NCBI GenBank assembly: GCA_903860975.1
Contig: CAIOSI010000021.1
Coordinates: 185,311-249,310, forward strand
DNA: 64,000 nucleotides
Source of the DNA: an uncultured Alphaproteobacteria bacterium
GTDB lineage: Bacteria; Pseudomonadota; Alphaproteobacteria; Caulobacterales; Caulobacteraceae
Direction of reading: 5' to 3'
The position numbers and the translations under genes were made by a program. Positions 28,358 to 37,553 of this stretch are shown here, piece by piece (position 1 is the stretch's first letter; the number at the start of each line of letters is the position of its first letter). Under the pieces are notes generated by a model, which ran no database searches, had not been told where the DNA came from, and worked only from the letters and a program-made list of their open reading frames with translations.

Positions 28358-29995
28358 ATGCCGACTCAGACGTTCGACACAGGCGCAGAATTTGATTTCA
28401 TCGTCGTGGGGGCGGGCTCTGCCGGCTGCGTTCTTGCCAACCGGCTTTCTGCGAATCCCCGCAATCGGGTTTTGTTGCTTGAAGCCGGTGGCAAGGATGA
28501 CTGGCTGTGGTTCCACGTGCCGGTTGGTTATCTCTTTGCGATCGGTAATCCGCGTGCGGACTGGATGTTTGAAACAGAGACTGAGCCCGGCCTTAATGGT
28601 CGAGCGCTGAAGTACCCTCGCGGCAAGGTGATCGGGGGGTCTTCGGCGATCAACGCGATGATTTCCATGCGAGGCCAGGCTGCGGATTACGATCACTGGC
28701 GCCAGCTTGGACTGCCGGGCTGGGGCTGGGACGATGTCCAGCCAGTCTTTCGGCGCCTTGACGATCACTTCCTGGGGGAGAGCGTCCATCACGGGGTCGG
28801 CGGTGAGTGGCGAGTTGAAGCGCCGCGCGTCCGATGGGCGGTTCTGGACGCCATTGCTCAGGCCGCCAACCAGATGGGCATCCCCTCAACGACGGACTTC
28901 AACACCGGCGACAACTTGGGCGTGGGGCCCTTCCACGTAAATCAGAAACGCGGTTTCCGCTGGTCGGCGGCGCGGGGCTTTCTGAGACCGGCAAGGGCCA
29001 GGCCAAACCTGCATGTTGAGGCGGGCGTACTGGTCGAAAAGGTGATCTTCGAGGGTAAACGCGCAGTTGGTGTGCGCTTCCGTAAAGGGGGCACGCTCCG
29101 CGAGGCTCGCGCACGAGGTGAAGTGATCCTGTCGGCCGGCTCGGTCGGATCACCGCAGATCCTTCAGCTTTCTGGCATCGGACCGGCCGACTGGCTCCAA
29201 GCACATGGGATCAAGGTGGTCCTCGACAAGCCCGGCGTTGGACGCAACCTGCAGGACCATCTGCAGCAACGCGCCATCTACAAAGTCCATGGCGCCAAGA
29301 CCCTAAATGAGACCTATCACTCACTGATCAACCGCGCCTGGATGGGAGCTGAATATGCGCTCTTTCAGCGAGGCCCGCTTACGATGGCGCCCTCGCAATT
29401 GGGCATTTTCACGATGTCGTCGAAGGCGCATGAGCGGGCGAACATTGAATTTCATATCCAGCCCTTGTCGCTCGATCGGTTCGGCGAACCCCTGCACCGA
29501 TTTTCTGCGGTTACAGTCGCGGCCTGTAATCTGCGTCCGACGTCGCGCGGAACCATCCGTTTGCGCTCGGCCGACGCCACCGATGCGCCGGTGATCGCAC
29601 CCAATTATCTGAATACAGAGGAGGATCGTCGCGTAGCGGCCGACGCAATCCGAACAACGCGCCGTTTGATGGCGCAGCCGGCGTTGGCTCACTATCGCCC
29701 TCAGGAGTACTTGCCCGGGCCAGACGTTGGAGACGATGATGCGGCCCTTGCACGGGCGGCCGGCGACATCGGCACGACGATCTTCCATCCTGTCGGCACT
29801 GCGAAAATGGGTCTGCCGTCTGATTCCATGGCTGTCGTTGATGCCCGATTGAGGGTGATCGGCCTGGAAGGGCTGCGCGTGATCGATGCCTCGGTCATGC
29901 CGACGATCACGTCTGGCAACACCAACACGCCGACCATAATGATCGCCGATCAGGGCGCGAGGTTCATCTTGGAAGACGCGGAGTCTTCGCTCTAA
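28358..29995 (+). CDS. GMC-family FAD oxidoreductase
   Basis: 545 residues from ATG at 28358 (a GTG sits one codon upstream). Glucose-methanol-choline family: N-terminal FAD motif [18 protein letters not shown] (about 13-30), LLLEAGG, signature 1 [13 protein letters not shown], signature 2 [16 protein letters not shown], and C-terminal HPVGTAKMG plus [11 protein letters not shown] with the catalytic histidine/asparagine. Oxidises a primary or secondary alcohol. Overall closest to choline/aliphatic-alcohol dehydrogenase types; the substrate is not known. The cytochrome c gene converges on it with an 11-nt gap. Confidence 0.93.
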   Translation: MPTQTFDTGAEFDFIVVGAGSAGCVLANRLSANPRNRVLLLEAGGKDDWLWFHVPVGYLFAIGNPRADWMFETETEPGLNGRALKYPRGKVIGGSSAINAMISMRGQAADYDHWRQLGLPGWGWDDVQPVFRRLDDHFLGESVHHGVGGEWRVEAPRVRWAVLDAIAQAANQMGIPSTTDFNTGDNLGVGPFHVNQKRGFRWSAARGFLRPARARPNLHVEAGVLVEKVIFEGKRAVGVRFRKGGTLREARARGEVILSAGSVGSPQILQLSGIGPADWLQAHGIKVVLDKPGVGRNLQDHLQQRAIYKVHGAKTLNETYHSLINRAWMGAEYALFQRGPLTMAPSQLGIFTMSSKAHERANIEFHIQPLSLDRFGEPLHRFSAVTVAACNLRPTSRGTIRLRSADATDAPVIAPNYLNTEEDRRVAADAIRTTRRLMAQPALAHYRPQEYLPGPDVGDDDAALARAAGDIGTTIFHPVGTAKMGLPSDSMAVVDARLRVIGLEGLRVIDASVMPTITSGNTNTPTIMIADQGARFILEDAESSL

Positions 29996-30006
29996 AACCT
30001 TCCCAG

Positions 30007-30351
30007 CTAACGGCTGGAAGACCCCTTCGCTGCGCCTTCCGCGGCGACCGCAGGCTTCGCGCCAAAGTTCTTCACCAGATAGGCGTAGACTGCGTCCTGT
30101 TCCTCAGGCGTCAATGCCGCGCCGCGGTCGACCATTCTTCCGATCAGGTCGGTCCAGTCTTCTGGCGCGCGCGGCTTGTAGACGATTTGTGCAGCCGAGT
30201 GACACATCGTGCACGAACGCAGGATCAGTTCCTTCCCGGGCTCGTCCGGAAGCCCATCAACGGGGTTCTGGGCGAGGGCGGTTGTGGTCAGGCCAAGGCA
30301 AAGCGCGGCCGCTGCAGCGACTGCAAGGATGCGGGGGTTCATCTGAGACAT
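30007..30351 (-). CDS. Small periplasmic c-type cytochrome
   Basis: 114 residues from MSQMNPR (MNPR three codons on is also possible). Signal peptide about 1-27 ending TTALAQ. One haem site CTMCH, then an Ala/Glu-rich helix (EDWTDLIGRMVDRGAALTPEEQ DAVYAYL, written here in two parts) typical of single-haem electron carriers attached to dehydrogenases. The axial methionine is probably in GRMVDRG. It could accept electrons from a periplasmic dehydrogenase; the adjacent GMC enzyme has no visible signal peptide, so a direct link is uncertain. Confidence 0.85.
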   Translation of the reverse strand: MSQMNPRILAVAAAAALCLGLTTTALAQNPVDGLPDEPGKELILRSCTMCHSAAQIVYKPRAPEDWTDLIGRMVDRGAALTPEEQDAVYAYLVKNFGAKPAVAAEGAAKGSSSR

Positions 30352-30578
30352 CCGGGCGATTGAAATAGGGTTGCGAACCCTCAGATGATTCTGCCGTCGC
30401 GAAGCATTCAAGAGGTTCGGTCAGCCTGATTTCTCAACCCGACTTCGTTGGCGGTGGCCCAAACCCTCATCCATCACCTTCGGCTTTGGATTGGTCGAAA
30501 GAGGTCAAAGGCCTTCGCTCAGAAGCGGGACAGGGAAAATTCGCGGCCTGGGAAACCTGACCCGCGCCGTTTGAGCCT

Positions 30579-31643
30579 CTAGGCCTGGCGCTTTGAGACC
30601 GACGTCACGAAGCTGAGCAAGGTGCGGTTCACTTCTAACGCCCTTTCCTGCTGCACCCAATGGCCGGCACCCGGGAAGAGGGCGACGCCGCGGAAGTCTT
30701 CGCACACACGATTCATGTTCGACGTCAGCGCCTCGGCTGTCGCGCCTGCGATCACGATATCCTTCTCACCCGCCATGAAGGTCACAGGCTGCCTTATCTT
30801 TGCGCCGGCCAACTCCGGGGTGATCTTCCAGTTGCGGTCAAAGTTGCGATAGTAGTTGATGCCGCCTCGGAAACCGGCGCGCCTAAACTCCCCCACATAG
30901 TAGTCGAGGTCGGCTTGGGATAACCAAGGCGGTATCGCCTTGGGGGCACCCAGCCGGTCGATCCAGCCACTCGCTGACATCTTCGGATCGATGACTTTCG
31001 GGGCAGCGGCTGGCGTGTCCGGGGAGGTATAAAGGCGGCTCAGGATCGCGCGCGGGTCAGCATCGAATTCAGCCTCTGCTACGCCCGGCTGCTGGAAGTA
31101 GAGGATATAGTAGAAGTTATCCTTGTAGCGCGCCTTCATGGCTTCAATCGGCGAAATCGGAGGGCGACCGCCAAATGGAACGCTCATGGCCGCCAGCGCT
31201 GAGAATTTCTCCGGATGCAGCATCATCGCCTGCCATGAGACGATCGCGCCCCAGTCATGGCCGACCAGTATGGCCGAGGTCTCGCCAAGGGCCGTGACAA
31301 GGTCGGCGAGGTCGCCGGTCGTGTGGCGGATGTCGTAGTCTTCAACCGCGACCGGTTTGTCGCTGCCGCCGTAACCACGCATGTCCGGCGCAACGACGCG
31401 ATAGCCTGCCGCAGCCAGCGCCGGAATTTGATGGCGCCATGAATACCATGACTCCGGCCAGCCATGGACCAAGATCACGAGAGGGCCGGCACCCATTTCT
31501 GCAACGCGAAGGCTGATCCCGTTGGTCTTGATCCTGCGCAGCTGGACGCCCGACGGGATCTGCGCGTCCGCCGCAAACGGCGTGGCGATGATCGACGCTG
31601 CGCCCCATAACGCGCCTCTGCGTGTCGGTGCATATCCAGTCAT
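30579..31643 (-). CDS. Epoxide-hydrolase-type alpha/beta hydrolase, Tat leader
   Basis: 354 residues from MTGYAPTRRG; CAGGGGG on the coding strand precedes this ATG. The leader TRRGALWGAASIIATPFAADA has a twin arginine and hydrophobic core, so Tat export is likely. Catalytic set of epoxide hydrolases: HGWPESWYSWRHQ at the oxyanion hole, nucleophile Asp130 in GHDWGA, lid tyrosines in FYYILYFQQPG, acid aspartate in GEKDIVI, and histidine in PGAGHWVQQE. Presumably opens an epoxide to a diol outside the cytosol. Confidence 0.87.
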   Translation of the reverse strand: MTGYAPTRRGALWGAASIIATPFAADAQIPSGVQLRRIKTNGISLRVAEMGAGPLVILVHGWPESWYSWRHQIPALAAAGYRVVAPDMRGYGGSDKPVAVEDYDIRHTTGDLADLVTALGETSAILVGHDWGAIVSWQAMMLHPEKFSALAAMSVPFGGRPPISPIEAMKARYKDNFYYILYFQQPGVAEAEFDADPRAILSRLYTSPDTPAAAPKVIDPKMSASGWIDRLGAPKAIPPWLSQADLDYYVGEFRRAGFRGGINYYRNFDRNWKITPELAGAKIRQPVTFMAGEKDIVIAGATAEALTSNMNRVCEDFRGVALFPGAGHWVQQERALEVNRTLLSFVTSVSKRQA

Positions 31644-31925
31644 TTTTTCCCCCTGTGGGGCGGGATGGAGCACCGATTTCCGAAAGCCGTCCAGCAGGGA
31701 AAGAGAGGCTTCCGCGAAGCCCGCTTGTCCCGGACCGGCCGAAACGCCGTTGTGAGCGTGCGCTGTCACCAGCTCGCCGATAGTCGAGGCGAAATCTAAA
31801 ACCAAACAACCTTGGATTGCTCCTAAACCTCAGCCTTGGGGTCCTCGTGTCACGGATCGACGAAAAGCGGCCTAAAGTTCTGGCGTGCCGTGTCGCTAAC
31901 GATCGCGGGATGTATCCCCGATGGC

Positions 31926-32627
31926 ATGGTGGCGTTCCAGGACGGCATTGGCCTGATGCAGGCTGACGGCCTACCAGAAGCTGCGGTCTAGATCTGGTTC
32001 CGGTCTGCCACCGCCTACCTCACCCAAGGTGATGTAGATGCATTGGGTGCGTGTGCGGAGTCCATCGACCAGGCCTGCAGCGCCAAGAGTAATCCGCCGA
32101 CGATCTTGGCTGATCCAAAGGTCTGTCAGACCTATCTGCACTTGGCTTCGGGCCGACCTGTCGAGGCGATTGCTTCGGCGCGCGAGACGCTGGCGATTCA
32201 TCGAAAAAGTGTGCGTCACCAAGAGGGCGCTTGGCTGATGCGGGTCGCCGAGGCCCAGCTGTGGGCTGGTATGCTTGACGACGCCGTGGCCACCGCGCGT
32301 GCGACCATCGAGGTCTGCCGAACCGCTCTGCGCGGCAATCTGGAGGCTGACGCCCTGGGTGTCCTGGCCCTAGCCCTGCTGCGCCGAGGCGGAATTTCAG
32401 GACTTGCGGAGGCCGGCGTGGCCCTCGACCAGGCTGATGGGCTTTTCGACCGCACCGGCGCGGAAACGGATCGGCCCAACCTGCTCGAATGGCGCGCTGA
32501 GGCCGCGACTGTGAAGGGTGAAGCCGCCGTGCAGGCAGAACTGCTTGTTCAGGCGGCTGTGCAATTCGCAGCGATCGGTGCGCGCCTCCAGGCCGAGCGC
32601 ATCCGGACCTTGCTGCCGCAAACTTAA
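31926..32627 (+). pseudogene. Broken TPR-type protein gene
   Basis: A frame ending at 32627 encodes about 210 residues of TPR-like helix pairs (ETLAIHRKS, LLEWRAEAATVKGEAAVQAELL, ARLQAERIRTLLPQT). Such repeats usually form the C-terminal part of AAA-ATPase or adenylate-cyclase-like regulators. Reading upstream in the same frame, the helix pattern continues across a TAG stop at 31989-31991 (FQDGIGLMQADGLPEAAV, stop, IWFRSATAYLTQGDVDALGA), and the expected large N-terminal domains are missing. Best read as a truncated gene with a nonsense change. A TTG at 32043 could start a residual 194-residue product. Confidence 0.65.
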
Positions 32628-32717
32628 GTCGTCTTCACCGCGGGGCCACTAGAAGGCCGCGACCGACACCCCCGCTCGCTCCGATCACGACCGCGAGGGC
32701 GCCGTCTACCGGGCCGC

Positions 32718-33161
32718 TCATTGCGCGATCTGCAAGGCACCGACACACAGTCCGCCGACGGCACCGATCGTCAGACCGGTCCTGAGGCGCGCGTACCACT
32801 GCGGCAATCCCTTGGCGGTCAAGTCCCATCCCCAGCTCAGCATCAACGCTGCGGCAAAGAACAACAACGCCAAGCGCCCCTGGCCGTGCGTGAAAATCAG
32901 GATGGTGAGGCCAGCGAGGGTCGGGGTCATGGCCAAGCCCACAACCACGGGGTTGGGCGCAGCTTCGCGCACCGCCAGTCCCCAGCGCGCGCCGCCCAGA
33001 AACGACAGGATGAGCGCGGCATAGGCGGCTTCGACCACGGCCGCCACCCCTGTCCAGCCAGGCGCCAGCCACGCTGCCAGGGCTAAAGACCAGAATGGGA
33101 TGATCCCCAAAACGCCAAAGACCTGGACGGCCTGAGGCACGGAGTGGGCCTTTTCGGTCAT
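32718..33161 (-). CDS. DUF3429 membrane protein
   Basis: 147 residues from MTEKAHSV. Four to five membrane segments; FLGGARWGLAVREA and LMLSWGWDLTAKGLPQWYARLR are DUF3429 hallmarks. No activity is known. Its start overlaps the stop of the DUF393 gene by 4 nt, so it is third in the folE2-DUF393-DUF3429 operon. Genes of this family recur beside photolyase and LitR/CarH genes, which supports a light- or redox-linked role; this is inference. Confidence 0.85.
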   Translation of the reverse strand: MTEKAHSVPQAVQVFGVLGIIPFWSLALAAWLAPGWTGVAAVVEAAYAALILSFLGGARWGLAVREAAPNPVVVGLAMTPTLAGLTILIFTHGQGRLALLFFAAALMLSWGWDLTAKGLPQWYARLRTGLTIGAVGGLCVGALQIAQ

Positions 33162-33568
33162 CGTTTCGAGCTCATCCGCCGGGCCAGGCCCCAGCGCACC
33201 CACGTCTGTAGCGCCGGGCGCACTTTGAGAAAGAGCCTGTAGGCGCGCTCCAGAAGCCAAAGGATCGGCGGCGCAGACGCCAGAGCGGCCAGCGGGCGAA
33301 GGCTTGGCAGCACTCGCCACATCGATACGAAGGCTTCGGCCCCGGTGACCATCGCTCCGCCGCTCGTCTGGGCATGCAACCTCGCCAGCCGCGCCTCGCG
33401 CTCTCCCGCATGATTGCCGGGAAGACTGAGATCGACGAAATCAATCACTGAGTCCCGATCAAGCCGGCGCATCAGTCCAATCTCGGCCGTGCAGATCGGG
33501 CAGTCGCCGTCGAACCAGACCGTCAGCGGCCGCACATCCGCTAAGACTACTGTGGGCCTGATAGCCAT
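33158..33568 (-). CDS. DCC-family (DUF393) thiol oxidoreductase-like protein
   Basis: 136 residues. The motif [16 protein letters not shown] near residue 18 gives the DxxC...C signature after which the DCC family is named, on a thioredoxin-like fold. No reaction is established for the family. The start overlaps the 3' end of folE2 by 22 nt and its stop overlaps DUF3429, so the three genes form one unit. Confidence 0.88.
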   Translation of the reverse strand: MAIRPTVVLADVRPLTVWFDGDCPICTAEIGLMRRLDRDSVIDFVDLSLPGNHAGEREARLARLHAQTSGGAMVTGAEAFVSMWRVLPSLRPLAALASAPPILWLLERAYRLFLKVRPALQTWVRWGLARRMSSKR

Positions 33569-34344
33569 GCGAACGCTGAGTGATTGTGAATGGACTCGAA
33601 GTTTTCCGAAGAGACCTCATAGCGCGCCACGCGGGCGTCTGCGGATAGCGCCACGGCAATATCGCGAACGAGATCTTCCACAAACTTCGGGTTCTCATAG
33701 GCGCGCTCGGTGACGTATTTTTCGTCAGGACGCTTCAGCAGCCCCCAGAGCTGGCAGGATGCGCTGGCCTCGGCGATATCGATGAGGTCCTGAACCGGCA
33801 GTGCGGTGCCCTGCGCCAGGGTCGCCGCGATAATAATATGCGAACGCTGGTTGTGGGCGCCGTAGATCGAAATCTCCTTCGAGCAGGGGCACAGACTGGT
33901 CACCGGCGTCAGGATCTGTTGGGTGATCGACAGGCACCCGTTCTCCTGCTCGGCGCGCAGCGTCAGTTGGTGATCCAGCAAGCTCTTGACCCCTGATACG
34001 GGCGCGGTCTTGCGCACAAAGTAGGGCATTCTCATCTCGATCACCCCACTGTCTGCGTCCAGACGCGTCAGCATCGTCGCCATCAGAGTGGATAGGGTTT
34101 CCGCCGAAAGGGGAGCGTTGAAATCCTCCAGCACCTCCAGGAAGCGAGACATGTGGGTACCCTTGGCGTGGGCGGGAAGGGCAACGTACATGTCGATGAC
34201 CGCCACCGACGGCTGGGGGCCGTCCTGAGTGGCGACGAGCATCGGATAGGTGACCGATTTCACGCCGACGCGCTGTATGACGATGTTTCGCGAATCCTCG
34301 CTGGATTGCACATCCGGCATCGGCGCAGCGGTGATCATATTCAT
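33547..34344 (-). CDS. folE2: GTP cyclohydrolase I, FolE2 type
   Basis: 265 residues from MNMITAAP, with GAGG on the coding strand 8 nt before the ATG. Converts GTP to 7,8-dihydroneopterin triphosphate, the entry to folate and other pterins. FolE2 marks: [12 protein letters not shown] with the active-site/metal cysteine, GAHNQRSH, and the C-terminal [15 protein letters not shown]. FolE2 works with various metals and is often a stress or conditional isozyme. Divergent from the cobalamin-type regulator, with a short palindrome between. In light-response loci FolE-type enzymes are thought to feed the pterin antenna of photolyases. Confidence 0.95.
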   Translation of the reverse strand: MNMITAAPMPDVQSSEDSRNIVIQRVGVKSVTYPMLVATQDGPQPSVAVIDMYVALPAHAKGTHMSRFLEVLEDFNAPLSAETLSTLMATMLTRLDADSGVIEMRMPYFVRKTAPVSGVKSLLDHQLTLRAEQENGCLSITQQILTPVTSLCPCSKEISIYGAHNQRSHIIIAATLAQGTALPVQDLIDIAEASASCQLWGLLKRPDEKYVTERAYENPKFVEDLVRDIAVALSADARVARYEVSSENFESIHNHSAFAWLSGPQ

Positions 34345-34359
34345 GGCGGACCTCAAATC

Positions 34360-34374
34360 TTTGTCCTGGACAAA
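34360..34374. promoter_or_regulatory. 15-bp perfect palindrome upstream of folE2
   Basis: TTTGTCC-T-GGACAAA, perfect 7-bp arms around one base, centred 23 nt upstream of the folE2 ATG. The same half-site TTGTCC recurs at 34392 and 34414 in this intergenic region. Likely a regulator-binding site, best candidate being the divergent CarH/LitR-like protein. Confidence 0.6.
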
Positions 34375-34380
34375 TACGCC

Positions 34381-34424
34381 TTCCTCGCCGATTGTCCAGG
34401 CGTTAGCCCATAGTTGTCCATGAC
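34381..34424 (+). promoter_or_regulatory. 11-bp-phased direct repeats, candidate CarH-type operator
   Basis: Four consecutive 11-nt units begin TTCCTC, TTGTCC, TTAGCC and TTGTCC (34381, 34392, 34403, 34414). CarH-type regulators are known to place their DNA-binding domains head-to-tail on 11-bp direct repeats, so the phasing fits, although units 1 and 3 are weak matches. The last unit also forms TTGTC-CAT-GACAA around the proposed start codon of the regulator. Confidence 0.45.
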
Positions 34425-35358
34425 AAATAAAGATCCACACAACAGCTCGCGCCTGATGAGCATCTCAGCGGTGGAGCGCGACTGTGGATTGGCCAAGGAT
34501 ACCCTGCGCGTATGGGAGCGTCGCTACGGTTTCCCCAATCCCCTCAGGGATCATCACGACGAACGGCTCTATCCGGCCGACCAGGTCGTAACTCTGCGAC
34601 TGATCCGCCGCCTTGTGGAGGCGGGCCATCGCCCCGGAAAAATCGTCGGCCGTCCGGACAAAGACCTCACGGAACTTTTGCGCCATGTGGGTGTCCCGGC
34701 TGTCCAGACGATTGGATCAGAGGCCAAGCAGGTTTTGAAGCTGCTTGGGACCTATGACGCGGTGGGCTTGCGGGAGCTCTTGAACGCCATCGTGCTTCGG
34801 GCTGGCCTGGGCGCGTACGCCGCCGAAATCGGTCCGGGACTGGCCGAGGCGGTTGGCGCTGCGTGGTCGCGGGGCGAGCTTGAGATTCACCAGGAACATC
34901 TGTTCACCGAACAGTTCACCACCGTCCTGCGCAGCGCCATCCATGCCGCCCAGGGCGCAGGCTTGCCGCGCCGTCGGCCACGGGTGCTGTTCAGCACATT
35001 CCCGCAAGAGCCTCATGCCCTGGGCCTGCTGATGGCCGAGGCGATGTTCACGCTGGAAGGCTGCCTTGGTATTTCCCTGGGCGTGCAGACACCGATCCCC
35101 GAAATCGCCGCCGCCGCTAAGGCACATTCCGCCGACATCCTTGCGCTGTCGTTCTCGTCGATGATTCCTGCGCCACAGGCGATCGCCGGGCTCACGGAAC
35201 TGCGCGCGCTCGTTCCGGAGAACGTGGAGATTTGGGCCGGCGGCACCTGCCCAGGCCTGCGGCCCAAGGCGGGATTTCGGGTTTTCCGGGAGCTGTCGGC
35301 GATTGCGCCTGGTGTCGGGGCCTGGCGGTCTCGCGCGGGCGCCGGGACACCGACTTGA
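34420..35358 (+). CDS. CarH/LitR-like cobalamin-binding photoreceptor regulator
   Basis: 312 residues from ATG at 34420 (TTG at 34414 and ATG at 34456 are alternatives; none has a clear ribosome-binding site). A MerR-type winged helix (residues about 13-80, [20 protein letters not shown], then RRYGFPNP) is followed by a cobalamin-binding helical bundle with the Wx9EH motif (Trp149, Glu159, His160) and a Rossmann-like B12 domain with ExHxxG (Glu197, His199) and the IWAGG loop. These are the residues that cage adenosylcobalamin in CarH; in the dark the tetramer represses, and light breaks the Co-C bond and releases DNA. Divergent from folE2, upstream of a SOUL-family gene. Confidence 0.88.
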   Translation: MTNKDPHNSSRLMSISAVERDCGLAKDTLRVWERRYGFPNPLRDHHDERLYPADQVVTLRLIRRLVEAGHRPGKIVGRPDKDLTELLRHVGVPAVQTIGSEAKQVLKLLGTYDAVGLRELLNAIVLRAGLGAYAAEIGPGLAEAVGAAWSRGELEIHQEHLFTEQFTTVLRSAIHAAQGAGLPRRRPRVLFSTFPQEPHALGLLMAEAMFTLEGCLGISLGVQTPIPEIAAAAKAHSADILALSFSSMIPAPQAIAGLTELRALVPENVEIWAGGTCPGLRPKAGFRVFRELSAIAPGVGAWRSRAGAGTPT

Positions 35359-35432
35359 GGGCTCTCAAGCATCGATTTTATCGAATTAGATCAAAAATTT
35401 ATACGCATCAGACAAATCAGGACGAAATCACC

Positions 35433-36050
35433 ATGTTCAGACGCATACTCCTAGGTGCAATACTGGGCTTCACGCTGATCGGAACGCAAGCGATGGCCGT
35501 TGAGGAACCCGCCTTCAAGAGCCTCGTTCATGACGGCGCATTTGAAATCCGTGACTATCCATCCTTGGTTGTTGCTGAAGTCACGGTCAGCGGCGATCAA
35601 AAGGAAGCCGCCAACAAGGGCTTTCGGCTGCTCGCCGGCTACATCTTCGGCGGCAACAAGCGCCGTCAGAGCATTGCGATGACGTCGCCCGTCGCCCAGG
35701 CCCAAACCAGCGAGAAGATTGCGATGACCGCTCCGGTCACTCAGATCCAAGGCGGCGATAAATGGGTCGTACGATTCACGATGCCAAGCGCCTACGCTAT
35801 GGACACGCTTCCAGAACCTAATGATCCCCTGGTGCATCTGCGTGTTCTGACGCCGACCCGGTTTGCAGTTCTTCAATTCTCGGGCCTGGCCGGGAAAGAT
35901 GTCGTAGCCGCGAAAACGGTTGAGCTTTCCGCCTTGGCCAAGAGCCATCAATTGCACCCGATCGGCCCGGTCTCGCTGGCTCAATATGATCCCCCATGGA
36001 CCCCTTGGTTCATGCGGCGGAATGAAGTGATGATCCCTGTTGCGCCTTGA
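35433..36050 (+). CDS. Exported SOUL-family haem-binding protein
   Basis: 205 residues from MFRRILLG, with AGGAC upstream. Signal peptide about 1-22 (GTQAMAVEE). SOUL domain: FEIRDYPSLVVAEVTV, GFRLLAGYIFGGN, the paired SIAMTSPVAQ and KIAMTAPVTQ segments, and a C-terminal YDPPWTPWFMRRNEVMIPV. SOUL proteins bind haem or porphyrin; many bacterial ones sit in light-induced loci beside LitR/CarH, photolyase or carotenoid genes. A GACAAAT half-site like those in the folE2 intergenic region lies at about 35411. Confidence 0.9.
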   Translation: MFRRILLGAILGFTLIGTQAMAVEEPAFKSLVHDGAFEIRDYPSLVVAEVTVSGDQKEAANKGFRLLAGYIFGGNKRRQSIAMTSPVAQAQTSEKIAMTAPVTQIQGGDKWVVRFTMPSAYAMDTLPEPNDPLVHLRVLTPTRFAVLQFSGLAGKDVVAAKTVELSALAKSHQLHPIGPVSLAQYDPPWTPWFMRRNEVMIPVAP

Positions 36051-36355
36051 GCGCAGCAAGGGTGCCCCCCCGACGCCCTGGCCAAGCTCGCCTGAAGACT
36101 CGAAACTGCGCGCCGCTATCAAGGACTGCACTCTACATATCGGAGAGATGCCAAAAGGCATGAGCTGGCTGAGGCGACTCGCCGAAGCCTTTTCAACCAC
36201 GGGCTATGGCAAGCCGCCCGGAGCGGCGGGGTCCTAAGACCTCGCCGCTCACGTCAGGGCATCTTTCGATCTTATCCCGTCCTTGCTCTAACGCGGCGTA
36301 CTCGGCACGGTGAGCCGGCTTGGCGATCCAGGCGCTGAATCGGAAGGCTAAGACG
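36051..36355. other. Gene-poor stretch between SOUL and oxidoreductase genes
   Basis: 305 nt. A 65-codon plus-strand frame (36040-36237) starts inside the SOUL gene; its ending (MSWLRRLAEAFSTTGYGKPP) has a plausible mix but no usable ribosome-binding site. Nothing else was recognised. Confidence 0.4.
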
Positions 36356-37372
36356 ATGACCACCTTGAAGCGATGGGTGCTGCGCCACCGCCCCGTGGGC
36401 GAAATCCAGCCTGGCGATCTCGAGCTTATTGAGGAGCCGATCCGGGATCTCCAGGACGGAGAGGTCTTGGTCCGGACCCTATATCTCTCGTTAGATCCCA
36501 CAAACCGCATCTGGATGAGCGACCAGGACCAATACATGGCGCCCGTGGAAATCGGCGAGACCATGCGGGGCGGGTCACTTGGTGTGGTGGAGCGCTCACG
36601 CTCTGACCGCTTCCAGCAGGGTGACGTTGTCAACACTGGATTGGGGGGGTGGTCCACCCATGTCGTCGCCAACGCTACCTTCCTGATGCCCGCACCCCAA
36701 CTTCCCGGCGTGCCGCTCACCGCCTACATGAGCGCCCTCGGCGCCACCGGCCTGACGGCCTGGTTCGGCATGTGCGATATTGGCAGGCCGCTGCCTGGCG
36801 AGACCGTGGTTGTCTCTGCCGCGGCTGGGGCCGTGGGCTCCATCGCCGGCCAGATCGCGAAGCTTAAGGGCGCACGGGTGGTCGGCATCGCCGGCGGCAA
36901 GGCCAAGTGCGATTGGCTGACTGGCGAGCTCGGGTTCGACGGAGCCATCGATTACAAAAACGAGGACGTCGGCGCGGCCCTGGACCGGCTCTGCCCAAAG
37001 GGAATTGACGTCAATTTCGAGAACGTGGGCGGCGACATCATGGACGCGGTGGTCAGCCGAATGAACAATTTCGGCCGCATGCCGCTGTGCGGCATGATCT
37101 CAACCTATAACGACAATGAACGCCCCGCAGGACCGGCCGATTTTGCGCGCGTGCTGATGCACCGACTGACCATCCGTGGCTTCATCATCACCGACTTCCT
37201 GCCGCGCGCCGGTGAAGCCATGGCCGAGCTGATTCCGTGGGTCATGGAGGGCAAGCTCAAGTGGAAGGTCCATGTCGACCAGGGCATCGACGGCGCTATG
37301 ACTTCGTTGCAGCGCTTGTTCACGGGCGATCACGACGGCAAGTTGCTGATCCAGGTCTCGCCTGAGCCTTGA
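36356..37372 (+). CDS. NADP-dependent MDR oxidoreductase (CurA-like)
   Basis: 338 residues from MTTLKRW. Zinc-free medium-chain dehydrogenase/reductase of the leukotriene-B4-dehydrogenase/CurA/YncB type: YLSLDPTNRIWMSD near residue 50, the nucleotide motif VVVSAAAGAVGSIAGQIAKL (about 145-164), and FENVGGDIMDAV. Reduces the double bond of enones or a curcumin-like substrate with NADPH. Stands between the SOUL and carotenoid-oxygenase genes, all rightward. Confidence 0.92.
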   Translation: MTTLKRWVLRHRPVGEIQPGDLELIEEPIRDLQDGEVLVRTLYLSLDPTNRIWMSDQDQYMAPVEIGETMRGGSLGVVERSRSDRFQQGDVVNTGLGGWSTHVVANATFLMPAPQLPGVPLTAYMSALGATGLTAWFGMCDIGRPLPGETVVVSAAAGAVGSIAGQIAKLKGARVVGIAGGKAKCDWLTGELGFDGAIDYKNEDVGAALDRLCPKGIDVNFENVGGDIMDAVVSRMNNFGRMPLCGMISTYNDNERPAGPADFARVLMHRLTIRGFIITDFLPRAGEAMAELIPWVMEGKLKWKVHVDQGIDGAMTSLQRLFTGDHDGKLLIQVSPEP

Positions 37373-37553
37373 GGCTCGCGGGCAGTGTGCATGAGAGATA
37401 GGCCAGGTCCCGGTCTGGGGGCGATGCGCGCGCCGTGCCTGACCGACATCGGATATGTCGAAGTTAGGTTGCCGCCGAGGTCGCAGGCTGGGAAGACTGG
37501 CCGCAAGATGGGTTGACGGGTTCCGTGAGAGGGCCCGCTAGGGAGACGCCCCG

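Noticed and set aside
36040..36237. 65-codon plus-strand frame after the SOUL gene
   Set aside because: Begins inside the SOUL coding region without a ribosome-binding site; too little to call a gene.
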